A DNA stretch of 9,743 bases. It comes from Planctomycetaceae bacterium (GTDB taxonomy: Bacteria > Planctomycetota > Planctomycetia > Planctomycetales > Planctomycetaceae). Location of the stretch: the NCBI GenBank assembly GCA_020426425.1, contig JAGQQB010000109.1, positions 1 to 9,743 of the forward strand, read 5' to 3'. How positions within the stretch are numbered: the stretch's first letter is position 1; every line of letters starts with the position of its first letter. The notes beneath the pieces are model-generated. The model was given only the letters and a program-made list of their open reading frames with translations, searched no databases and was not told where the DNA came from. A program made the translations under genes and the position numbers. Shown piece after piece: positions 1 to 6,578 of the stretch.

Positions 1-507
1 GGTGTCGGTGCCGGTTCCGCCGTGGAGGTTGTCGTCGCCATCGCCGCCGTCGAGGTCATCGTCGTCGTCGCCGCCTTCGAGGAGGTCGTTGCCATGACCA
101 CCGCGGAGATGATCGTTGCCGATCGCTCCGAGCAGATGGTCGTTGCCGTCATCTCCATCGAGGATGTCGTCTCCATCGTCGCCGTTGATGGTGTCGTCGC
201 CGAAGCCGCCGTGGAGTTCGTCGTCGCCATCGCTGCCGCGCAGCACATCGTCGCCGTCATCGCCATGTTCGATGTCGTTGCCATCGCTACCCCGCAGGAT
301 ATCGTCCCCCGCTTCCCCGTGGAGGTCGTCGTTGCCGGCGTTGCCGTTCAGTTGGTCGTCGCCGTCGTCGCCATGCAGCTCATCGTTCCCGAGCGCGCCG
401 ACGAGGAGGTCGTCACACGAGTTGCCGTGCAACAGGTCGTCCCCTGCATCGCCCCACAACAGGTCGTCCCCCTGTGAGCCGGACAACGTGTCATTGCCGG
501 AGCCGCC
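1..507 (-). repeat. 27-bp-periodic tandem array encoding RTX nonapeptides
   Basis: The sequence is a degenerate tandem array with a 27-base period, 18.8 units without interruption up to the window edge. Each unit encodes nine residues of the form G-x-x-G-(N/D)-D-x-(L/I)-x. The units differ at third positions and at the variable residues, so this is an old, coding-constrained array rather than a recent slippage expansion. The array continues beyond position 1. Confidence 0.85.
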
Positions 508-981
508 GTGAACGAGCACGGTTCCGAAGATGCCCGCTGGCAGTTGTGAGAGATCGACATTGTCCATGCCGTTGCCAGTGCTGATGACCAGCGCCGACAG
601 GCCCTGCACGTCGGTCAGGTCGCCGACATGGACATCGTCGACGCCGTCCTTGCCGTAGATGTAGACCCGACCTCCGGAGATGGTCGCGACGTCGACGCGG
701 ACGGTGTTGGGATCGGCGGCATCGAGGTGTCCGGTGTGGGTCGAGACGCCACCGCTCCCTTCATGGATCAGCAGTTCGTTCGACGACGCGTCGTACTCCA
801 CGGAGAGTTGCTGATCGGACCCGCCCACGTCCGAAACGACCAGGTTCCCCGACACGCCGAGGCTGACCACGCTTGAGAGCATGGTCCGGTCTTCGCAGGT
901 TTCCATTTGCAGGTGACACCCACTCAGCGGACGGCGGCGAGCGTGGGGCAGCAGACGAGGAATCCAGTTCTGCAGGTTCAT
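1..981 (-). CDS. RTX-type calcium-binding repeat protein, secreted (5' part; runs off the left edge)
   Basis: An open frame of 327 codons starts at ATG 981-979 and has no stop before the window edge, so the C-terminus is missing. A GGAGA Shine-Dalgarno lies about 7 bases upstream. Residues 26-37 (METCEDRTMLSS) resemble the N-terminal motif shared by many planctomycete extracellular proteins (usual form about LExLEDRxLLS). Residues 40-158 form a beta-rich region without a family I can name. From residue 159 onward there are 18 full glycine/aspartate nonapeptides plus part of a 19th, such as GDDGDDILD and GNAGNDDLH, matching the RTX consensus GGxGxDxLx that binds Ca2+ in a parallel beta-roll. 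RTX proteins are normally exported and fold outside the cell on calcium. Unit 4 (GNSCDDLLV) carries a cysteine in place of the central glycine. Two BlaI-type operators lie upstream, so it is probably controlled by the BlaI/M56 pair next door. Any catalytic or secretion domain would be to the left. Confidence 0.85.
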   Translation of the reverse strand, partial: MNLQNWIPRLLPHARRRPLSGCHLQMETCEDRTMLSSVVSLGVSGNLVVSDVGGSDQQLSVEYDASSNELLIHEGSGGVSTHTGHLDAADPNTVRVDVATISGGRVYIYGKDGVDDVHVGDLTDVQGLSALVISTGNGMDNVDLSQLPAGIFGTVLVHGGSGNDTLSGSQGDDLLWGDAGDDLLHGNSCDDLLVGALGNDELHGDDGDDQLNGNAGNDDLHGEAGDDILRGSDGNDIEHGDDGDDVLRGSDGDDELHGGFGDDTINGDDGDDILDGDDGNDHLLGAIGNDHLRGGHGNDLLEGGDDDDDLDGGDGDDNLHGGTGTDT

Positions 982-1019
982 GGTCTTTCTCCAGTGGTTG
1001 CGCCGAGGCGACGCCCGAC

Positions 1020-1035
1020 TACTAAAATTCCCGTA
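1020..1035 (+). promoter_or_regulatory. BlaI-type operator A, upstream of the RTX gene
   Basis: TACTA-AAATTC-CCGTA. It matches the shared box TACTA-N6-YMGTA found at four other promoter-proximal places in the window and is followed by GT, which extends the dyad (ACTA-N9-TAGT). It lies 39 bases upstream of the RTX start codon, in inverted orientation relative to the gene. I could not assign a convincing -35/-10 pair here. Confidence 0.55.
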
Positions 1036-1112
1036 GTTCGCTACATGAAGCAACGGGAGGGTGGATTGAGAATCGCTCCCCGGTTGATGCCAGAGAACAA
1101 GTGAGGCAGGTG

Positions 1113-1128
1113 TACTAAAACTTTCGTA
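1113..1128 (+). promoter_or_regulatory. BlaI-type operator B, upstream of the RTX gene
   Basis: TACTA-AAACTT-TCGTA. Over 17 bases from ACTA it matches operator A at 13 positions, and all four differences are transitions. It is 93 bases from operator A and 60 bases past the end of the M56 gene. On the minus strand a weak TTGCAG ... TAGTAC promoter could overlap it (16-base spacer). Confidence 0.55.
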
Positions 1129-1188
1129 ATTGTCTGCAAAGACGAATCGATGCGGTTGATATCAACAATGAATGCGACACTTTCTTGC

Positions 1189-2328
1189 TCACGGCAATGA
1201 TTCCTGATTCAGCGACGAGCCACGCTGGTCAAGCTCAAGCAATTCGTAAGCATTGGTCCCTCGGGCATGTGTTTCGTAGTCGCGTACGTGAATTCCGAAA
1301 TCGTGTAGGGCATCGGCCGTCCAGCGTGGCCAGGGAGACCACATGGATCGGGGCGAAGCGAATACATTCACGGGAATCCAGCAGACGCTCACGAACGCGG
1401 CGGCTGCTACGACCGATGCAACGGACCGATGTGGAGTAACGGTCGGATTCCAATTGCCGGATTCGCTGCGTGCGATCAATCGACGGATCCGTTTGCCAAT
1501 CGCTGACTCCGGTCGGCCCAAAGTGATGGATTCCGGCGGAACCGTCCGCAACCTCTTCGCCTGCTCGACAATGTGAATCAGAAGGTTGAGGTAACGCACC
1601 GTTTCAGTGGCTGTTGAGTTGGTTGCATCATCACACAGGAACTCACGGGCAAGGTTGACGTGCCGGGAAACGTGCCAGACTGCCGGATGAAACCAGTACA
1701 AGGACTCGACGATTCTTTGAACAAACAACTGGAGAGGATGTCCCAGGCGGAGATGCTCGACTTCATGTCGTACGACCATGCGGATGTCCTCTTCAGATGA
1801 ATCGAGCATGAATTCGGGCAACACAATGTGCGGTCGATGAAACTGCCAGCAAAATGGGGTGGCGATCTCGGGGCTGTACAGCAGCGACACGGGGCCGCAG
1901 CGACCAAGTTCGTCGTGCACTCCCGAGAGGGCGAGTTCGGCGGCAAGTTCCTGTAGTGGTCCGTGGACCGGCGGGCACTTGGCGACAAAGCGATTCGTTG
2001 AATATGTGCCCCACATCAATGTCATCAGCGAGACGACGACTCCGGCGATCCACACGCCGAACGTGAGCATGCCAGCCCGGCTCAAGGCTGCGGAGAAGTG
2101 GACAATCAGACCGGCCGGGACATGCCCCCAAGGATGCAGTAGGCGAAGGTGCGGCAGATTCAATCCCGCGACGGTCAGACAGAGCATGAGCAGATTGCAA
2201 ATTGTCCACAACTGGCACTGCAACTCAGCAGACTGCGACTGTTTGCTGACAACTGAGGTTATCCAGACGAGCAGCGTCACCTGCAAAGACAGCGAGAGGA
2301 TCAATTCAAAGAACTGCAGAAAACTCAT
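1189..2328 (-). CDS. M56-family BlaR1/MecR1-type membrane metalloprotease, lacking a penicillin-sensor domain
   Basis: 379 residues, an integral membrane zinc protease. Hydrophobic segments are near residues 10-27, 41-57, 84-107 and 302-324, the four-helix layout of BlaR1/MecR1. The zinc motif HEVEH is at 188-192 (H188, E189, H192), and E229 in EFLCDD is the likely third ligand, the usual M56 arrangement. In BlaR1 the protease is activated by an external signal and leads to inactivation of the BlaI repressor. Here only about 55 residues follow the last helix, where BlaR1 has a penicillin-binding sensor of about 250 residues, so a beta-lactam is unlikely to be sensed by the same route. The ATG overlaps the blaI-like stop by four bases (ATGA), so the two are translationally coupled. 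The signal is unknown. Confidence 0.85.
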   Translation of the reverse strand: MSFLQFFELILSLSLQVTLLVWITSVVSKQSQSAELQCQLWTICNLLMLCLTVAGLNLPHLRLLHPWGHVPAGLIVHFSAALSRAGMLTFGVWIAGVVVSLMTLMWGTYSTNRFVAKCPPVHGPLQELAAELALSGVHDELGRCGPVSLLYSPEIATPFCWQFHRPHIVLPEFMLDSSEEDIRMVVRHEVEHLRLGHPLQLFVQRIVESLYWFHPAVWHVSRHVNLAREFLCDDATNSTATETVRYLNLLIHIVEQAKRLRTVPPESITLGRPESAIGKRIRRLIARSESGNWNPTVTPHRSVASVVAAAAFVSVCWIPVNVFASPRSMWSPWPRWTADALHDFGIHVRDYETHARGTNAYELLELDQRGSSLNQESLP

Positions 2329-2702
2329 GGCCGCTGTTCTTCGAGTTTCGCGATCGCGGCTTTCAGTTCGGCAAGTTCCTCATCGGAAACGTGCGAATCT
2401 TCCAGCAGATTCAGCAGCAATGGACTCACCGACTTCCGCAACAGGTTCTTCTTCAAGTCATTCGCAACACGCTGACACACCTCTTCGCGTGTCACGGTGG
2501 GAACATAGACGAACGCGCGGCCTTCCTTGTACTTGCGTAACACGCGGCGTTTCTCCTCAAGGATCTTCAGTGTGGTCATGACCGTGGTGTACGCGAGTTC
2601 GCGCGGCAACGAATCACAGACCTCCTGCACAGTCGCGTGGCCACGCTCCCAGACGATGTCCATCACTTCCAACTCGCAGCGAGTCAATTGGTTCTCGGGC
2701 AT
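2325..2702 (-). CDS. BlaI/MecI/CopY-family winged-helix transcriptional repressor
   Basis: 125 residues, the normal family length. The start is ATG 2702-2700: the conserved family N-terminus (LTRCELEVMDIVWERGHATV, from residue 6) begins just after it, and the longer frame would add 51 residues of antisense-like sequence. The winged helix occupies about residues 6-70, with the recognition-helix region AYTTVMTTLKILEEK and wing KYKEGRAFVYVP. The C-terminal dimerisation part (about 75-122) ends LLLNLLEDSHVSDEELAELK. By eye its N98-L99 aligns with the scissile Asn-Phe of staphylococcal BlaI/MecI. It lies 20 bases after the DUF1559 gene and overlaps the M56 gene by 4 bases, forming one operon. There is no strong Shine-Dalgarno. 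It probably binds the TACTA-N6-YMGTA boxes in front of this operon, the PAP2 gene and the RTX gene. Confidence 0.9.
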   Translation of the reverse strand: MPENQLTRCELEVMDIVWERGHATVQEVCDSLPRELAYTTVMTTLKILEEKRRVLRKYKEGRAFVYVPTVTREEVCQRVANDLKKNLLRKSVSPLLLNLLEDSHVSDEELAELKAAIAKLEEQRP

Positions 2703-2722
2703 GTTGACAACTCGACTTTTTT

Positions 2723-3613
2723 CTAGAAGTGGCAATCTCTCAATGTGGCCATTCGCCGGTACGCTTGGGCATCCACCCCTTCGCTGACTCCGGCGACATG
2801 TCCATCCCCCCAGAGGAACTGGGAGACTCCAGGATGCCTGCTGGCGAATTCGCATTCATCGCAGACTCGGCAATTCGGTCCCGTCATCATTTGTCCAACG
2901 ACACGACAGGCATGATCCTCTCCACGCAGGTCGAAGCCATACCAGGTCGAGGGGAGTCGTTCCATGGTGCGCTCGCCGACGATGCACGTGTTGCTCAGCC
3001 CGTCCTGGAAATCGCGAAATCGGATGGCCTTGGCTTCGATGAATGCACCTTCGCCGATCGGCGCAGGAACAACATCGTCGGGTTCAGCGATCCCAAACAC
3101 ACCAACATAACTCGCCGTCGGGAGTTCGATGAGCACCGACGGAGGCGAGCCAGGAGACAATGCTTCCATCAGCGGAAAGCGAGGGACGGAGATATCCGAC
3201 GGACACAAGTAGACCGGCAAGCTTGTGGACCGCGCCAACGAGTTCGCTGGATACCCAATCGCCTCGCCCCGGTTGACGCTATCTGACACCGCTGATTGAT
3301 CCAGCTGCGGCAAAATTGCCACCGCCCATGAATATGCAGTTCGATGGTCTCGGTCCCACTGCCAGCCAGGCGGTAGGCTGCCATGCTGATCGTGGTAGTT
3401 GTGTAGCGCCAGGCCAATCTGCCGCAGATGATTGTCGCATTCCATCCGGCGAGCGGCCTCCCGCGCGGCACCGACCGCCGGAAGAATCAGGGCCATGAGA
3501 AGCGCGATCACCGCCAACGTGGTCAATAGCTCCAGAATGGTGAAACCACACAACGTACCACGTTGCCATTGCAAGCGCGATCGGAGAACAGATTGGCCTG
3601 TCAACCGGTGCAT
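2723..3613 (-). CDS. DUF1559 protein with type IV pilin-like N-terminus and H-X9-DG C-terminal motif
   Basis: 296 residues, typical length for this large planctomycete family of unknown function. A prepilin-type leader ends at G23, followed by FTILELLTTLAVIALLMALI (E28 equals mature Glu5) and one hydrophobic helix to about residue 47. Next comes the conserved block AAREAARRMECDNHLRQIGLALHNYHD and, near the end, H260-X9-D270-G271, the family's signature. The protein is probably membrane-anchored or assembled outside by a pilin-like route. It is the first gene of an operon with the BlaI repressor and M56 protease; such a pairing suggests a structural or envelope partner of the regulator, but that is inference. 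A GGGGA lies 12 bases upstream of the ATG, rather far. Cysteines at 138, 236, 248, 251 and 254 are notable (CRVCDEC at 248-254). Confidence 0.85.
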   Translation of the reverse strand: MHRLTGQSVLRSRLQWQRGTLCGFTILELLTTLAVIALLMALILPAVGAAREAARRMECDNHLRQIGLALHNYHDQHGSLPPGWQWDRDHRTAYSWAVAILPQLDQSAVSDSVNRGEAIGYPANSLARSTSLPVYLCPSDISVPRFPLMEALSPGSPPSVLIELPTASYVGVFGIAEPDDVVPAPIGEGAFIEAKAIRFRDFQDGLSNTCIVGERTMERLPSTWYGFDLRGEDHACRVVGQMMTGPNCRVCDECEFASRHPGVSQFLWGDGHVAGVSEGVDAQAYRRMATLRDCHF

Positions 3614-3664
3614 GTTGTGGTTGATTCCCCTGAGTAGCAGGCGATTTCTGGTTCGGCAGAGCCT

Positions 3665-3693
3665 TTTCTACTAGTTTCTTAGTACATTGTCAA
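3665..3693 (-). promoter_or_regulatory. Promoter of the DUF1559-blaI-M56 operon with embedded operator D (3669-3684)
   Basis: On the minus strand: -35 TTGACA (3693-3688), 17-base spacer, -10 TAGAAA (3670-3665). The spacer holds the perfect inverted repeat TACTA-AGAAAC-TAGTA (3684-3669), the same half-sites and spacing as the mec-type operator dyad. The predicted transcript start would be about 45 bases before the DUF1559 ATG. A repressor bound here would cover both promoter hexamers, giving autoregulation. Hexamers are read by eye; no transcript data. Confidence 0.6.
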
Positions 3694-3760
3694 ATGGGTC
3701 AACTTGGATTCTGTTGCTTGGGGGACGAAGGGCAGGAGTTCCTCTGACGTTAGTTGCTGA

Positions 3761-4768
3761 TCAGAAGCGCAGACTCACCAGCACGCCAGAATACTCCGGT
3801 GTGGCAATCGGCAGCAGTTGCACCAGGCCGTCGTCGTCGACACGTGCAACTGCGCGCGTGGCCAGCCAAGCCATCGACCAGCCAAGCACCACCTGCGACA
3901 GATAATGGTCCCGATCATTGATGCGACTCCAGCCCGTCAGGCCGGACGCCACATACAGTCCGGACTTGAGGATTCGATTGCCGGTCATGTGCGCGGCAGT
4001 CAGAAAGGGCAGTGCCCCCATGAAGGCGTGTCCACTCGCGCCATTATCGTCTGCGAAAGGATGCCAGTGCGACTTCCCTTCCTCGGGGCGCGATCCTCCC
4101 GTCGCCAACTGCATCAGCAGCATCGGTGGCGCACCAACGACAAATGCCCGCATGGTTCGCTCGCCCCAGTCTCCCACGGGAGCCAAGTGTGAGTCTGCTG
4201 GCAGAAGCCAATGCAGCGCCATCGCCCCACCGTAGATCGGCAGCGTATAGGCTCCGTTCCCGAACGACTTGACCGTCTTGACGAAGCCGTTGGTTGACGG
4301 AACTCGCAGCGAATCGTAGTGCCGATCAAAGCTGCCATCGAAGTTTGTGTTGGCCATTAGTGCCGTAACGGTGGTCATCACAAAGAGCGGTTCCGCCGTT
4401 TCGCACGAATAGAACTCACGGTGGTCGGCTAACAGGTTGTGCAGGGTGTCCAGCGGGCCACTCGTGGCTGAAAAGTCGCCAGCGAGGATTAGCGAACGAT
4501 CTTCAACCCGCCAATCGAGTAGCGTGGCACGCGCGTCGGAATTGGCAGCCCCCCCGCTGGTCCGTAGAGTGAGGGAAGCATCGAGTGCCCCGCCTGTTCG
4601 GTCCCCTCCCGTCAGATCGGCTTCCCCGGCGTACTCAATCCAATTACTGGATGCAGATCCATTCGCAATTGCATGCCACAAGCACTGCCGCTGCTGCCCG
4701 GATTGCTCCGCCGCAGACAGCACGGCAGCAGCAGCAACGACAAGCAATACGACCGAGCAGCGGAGCAA
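3761..4768 (-). CDS. Secreted PAP2-superfamily phosphatase (lipid phosphatase/haloperoxidase fold)
   Basis: 335 residues. The start is TTG 4768-4766: it has AAAGGA 8 bases upstream, begins a clean signal peptide (hydrophobic residues 5-20), and the first ATG lies beyond residue 130. Residues 21-120 are of unknown fold. The PAP2 core follows with three motifs: ATGGSRP (R227, P228), ASGH (S245, H247, with H247 the likely acid/base) and SRINDRDHYLSQ (R282, nucleophile H288). The usual Asp after the nucleophile is Q292. Family members dephosphorylate phosphatidic acid, undecaprenyl pyrophosphate or similar lipids, usually on the outer face of the membrane; the substrate here is unknown. It is preceded by a promoter with two BlaI-type operators and followed after 147 bases by the regulatory operon. 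The C-terminus SGVLVSLRF looks like a beta strand. Confidence 0.8.
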   Translation of the reverse strand: MLRCSVVLLVVAAAAVLSAAEQSGQQRQCLWHAIANGSASSNWIEYAGEADLTGGDRTGGALDASLTLRTSGGAANSDARATLLDWRVEDRSLILAGDFSATSGPLDTLHNLLADHREFYSCETAEPLFVMTTVTALMANTNFDGSFDRHYDSLRVPSTNGFVKTVKSFGNGAYTLPIYGGAMALHWLLPADSHLAPVGDWGERTMRAFVVGAPPMLLMQLATGGSRPEEGKSHWHPFADDNGASGHAFMGALPFLTAAHMTGNRILKSGLYVASGLTGWSRINDRDHYLSQVVLGWSMAWLATRAVARVDDDGLVQLLPIATPEYSGVLVSLRF

Positions 4769-4786
4769 GAGTGGAATCCTTTCCCG

Positions 4787-4802
4787 TACGAGTTTCTTAG
4801 TA
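4787..4802 (-). promoter_or_regulatory. BlaI-type operator C1, between promoter and PAP2 start
   Basis: TACTA-AGAAAC-TCGTA. The first 12 bases are identical to operator D ahead of the regulatory operon. It lies 30 bases (about three helical turns) downstream of operator C2 and directly before the Shine-Dalgarno, so it would overlap the start of the transcript. Paired boxes on one helix face would suit cooperative repression. Confidence 0.6.
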
Positions 4803-4812
4803 GTTCGACAGT

Positions 4813-4841
4813 TCTGTACGACATCTTTAGTATTTCGTCAA
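4813..4841 (-). promoter_or_regulatory. Promoter of the PAP2 gene with embedded operator C2 (4817-4832)
   Basis: On the minus strand: -35 TTGACG (4841-4836), 17-base spacer, -10 TACAGA (4818-4813). Operator TACTA-AAGATG-TCGTA starts exactly three bases after the -35, as in the regulatory operon's promoter. The expected transcript start is near 4805, at the edge of operator C1. The remaining stretch 4842-4957 up to the M19 stop shows no gene I can support. Confidence 0.55.
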
Positions 4842-4957
4842 TGACAACTCAGTCGGCAGTTCATTGCCGTTCCCCAGCGCTGACCAGCAGTCGCGGGCTG
4901 TTGAGACACGGGCATTTGCCACGCATCGAGTTGCGGCACAGGGCAAAACGCTCTTCA

Positions 4958-6280
4958 TCAATCGACCAGCGCCGCGCGGCAAACGCGGAGCATGTTCTGC
5001 CCGAGGATCTTCTGCACTTGCTCATCCGTGTACCCCCGCTGCAGCAGGCCGACGGTGACCAGTGGCCAGTTGGTCCAGGCCAGAGTGGCCTGTCCGGGCC
5101 AGTTGCCGCCGAGGGCTCCGTCGGGCCAGAGTGCTCCGAAGCGAGTGCGTTGTTTGTCGCGGGTGGGGCGTTTTGCTTCGGGGGCGCGGCTGTGTTGGGA
5201 TGTGTGGGCGACATCGGTGCCGATGGCGACATGATCGATGCCGAACTTCTCGACGACGTAGTCGATGTGATCGAGCAGCGCGACGATGTCCCCATTGCCG
5301 CCAAGGAAGTTCGGAATCCAGCAGATGCCGACGAGTCCGCCGGTATCGCAAATGGCTTTGATCACCTCGTCGGGCTTGGCCCGGATGTGATGATTCAGCC
5401 CGGCACACACGGTGTGGCTGGCGACCATCGGTTTGGTCGACACCTGGGCCGCTTCCAGACTGGTGCGCCAGCCGCTGTGCGCGACATCGACAATCACGCC
5501 GACGCGGTTCATTTCCGCAATCGCCGCGCGGCCGAAATCGCTGAGTCCCCCATTTGCCGTTTCGGCGCAGCCATCGCCCAGCATGTTACGACGGTTGTAG
5601 GTGACATGCATCATGCGAATGCCGAGTTGATAGAACAGCCGCACGTAGCCGAGTTCTTCTTCGACCGACACCCACTGCTGCGGCAGCGGGACACCATTGC
5701 CCGTGAGGTAAAGGCAGTGCTTTCCCTGTTCTTTTGCCACAACGATATCATCCGGTCGCGCAGCGCGGATCAGCACATCGCGGAGCATGTCCCCTAGATA
5801 CGTGAACCGGGCGAGTCGCTTCATCAGCCGCAGCGGATTCTGTCCTTCCTCACCAGCGTTCTGAAAGATGCAGGTCACTCCGGCGCACTCGAATGCCTCG
5901 CGAAATTCTTCCCGCTCGGCGGGGACCACGGCCGCCCGGGTCATCATTTGATCTTCGGTGGCATCGGCGAATTCGGCGTCTGAGGCACCAGCATCGACAA
6001 GTTGTTGGAGCGTGGCCCCATCGAGTGCCGCACGCGGGGCGAAGCCATAACTGTCGAACACCAGCGAGTCACGATGCAGCCGCAGTCCCGCTTCAAGTTC
6101 AGCCGCCGTTGGCTTGAGCAGCGCAAGTGCCGCATCGCGTCCTTTGATCACCACTGGATTCGTGGTGACTAATAACGGATCGCGTTCGGGTGAATCGTCC
6201 GCGATCAGTCGCCGCGAGAGTTTGGAAACAGCAGCCAGGGCGACACCGGCCTGAAGAAACTGACGACGCGTGGGATGCAT
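4958..6280 (-). CDS. Tat-exported M19 (renal dipeptidase-like) membrane dipeptidase family protein with altered metal site
   Basis: 440 residues. ATG 6280-6278 has AAAGG 7 bases upstream. The twin-arginine signal TRRQFLQAGVALAAV at residues 4-18 marks a folded, cofactor-bearing exported enzyme. M19 blocks in order: FYQLGIRMMHVTYNRRNMLGDG (216-237), VDVAHSGW (264-271, H268), ASHTVCAGLNHHIR (287-300, H289, R300) and IGTDVAH (353-359, D356); the C-terminal NWPLVTVGLLQRGYTDEQVQKILGQN is also typical. M19 enzymes are binuclear zinc dipeptidases that cleave dipeptides with a D- or dehydro C-terminal residue, and some hydrolyse carbapenems. The first metal motif (HxD after the opening strand) appears as VFDSYGF (74-80), and the bridging Glu region reads YLTGNGV (191-197), so activity may differ. 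It is upstream of, and co-directional with, the PAP2 gene, which has its own promoter. Confidence 0.8.
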   Translation of the reverse strand: MHPTRRQFLQAGVALAAVSKLSRRLIADDSPERDPLLVTTNPVVIKGRDAALALLKPTAAELEAGLRLHRDSLVFDSYGFAPRAALDGATLQQLVDAGASDAEFADATEDQMMTRAAVVPAEREEFREAFECAGVTCIFQNAGEEGQNPLRLMKRLARFTYLGDMLRDVLIRAARPDDIVVAKEQGKHCLYLTGNGVPLPQQWVSVEEELGYVRLFYQLGIRMMHVTYNRRNMLGDGCAETANGGLSDFGRAAIAEMNRVGVIVDVAHSGWRTSLEAAQVSTKPMVASHTVCAGLNHHIRAKPDEVIKAICDTGGLVGICWIPNFLGGNGDIVALLDHIDYVVEKFGIDHVAIGTDVAHTSQHSRAPEAKRPTRDKQRTRFGALWPDGALGGNWPGQATLAWTNWPLVTVGLLQRGYTDEQVQKILGQNMLRVCRAALVD

Positions 6281-6440
6281 TGGGCAACCTTTCTGATTTG
6301 ACGGGATACCTGATTCTCACACTTGCACGTGGCACGAACAAGGAATCGACAAATCGAGACCAATCTCAGGATCTGCCTCGCTGCGGGTGGCATGTGTCGG
6401 CTTGATTGCCTACCCTGAAAAATCTCCCTGCCGCGTTCAC

Positions 6441-6467
6441 CCGCTGCATCAACGCAGATGCATGCGG
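6441..6467. other. Ten-base-pair hairpin in the 298-bp divergent intergenic region
   Basis: CCGC-TGCATC, loop AACGCA, GATGCA, one bulged T, GCGG: ten pairs with a six-base loop. It lies 112 bases before the methyltransferase start and 160 bases before the M19 start, with no T-run on either side, so it is not a classic terminator. It may be a leader structure or protein-binding palindrome. I see no gene in the rest of 6281-6578; the open frame from 6387 is a poor candidate. Confidence 0.4.
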
Positions 6468-6578
6468 TCGATGGTTGTGGCGGGCGCGTGTCTTCACAGC
6501 CTTGCTCTGGTGAGGTGTTTCGTCTGGACGGCGTTCTGCGCGAATGCCGACAACGAGTCCCCGGCTCAAACAGGAATA

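Noticed and set aside
22..477. Long plus-strand open frame rich in Val/Ala opposite the RTX repeats
   Set aside because: It is the antisense shadow of the GC-rich 27-bp RTX array; the minus strand reads clean calcium-binding nonapeptides with a start codon and Shine-Dalgarno.
2703..2735. TCTAGAAAAAAGTCGAG just before the blaI start, faintly like the operator box
   Set aside because: It lacks the TACTA half-site and the correct spacing.
4828..4958. 43-codon minus-strand frame whose ATG overlaps the M19 stop (TGATG)
   Set aside because: Four cysteines and mixed codon use, and it runs through the PAP2 -35 and operator; more likely chance.
4673..5797. A 374-codon plus-strand open frame across the PAP2 start and M19 gene
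   Set aside because: It runs antisense through the PAP2 promoter and through well-conserved M19 motifs, and its translation has no family character.
6387..6578. Upstream in-frame extension of the methyltransferase
   Set aside because: The 64 extra residues look like noncoding translation and cover a strong hairpin; recognisable family sequence begins after ATG 6579.
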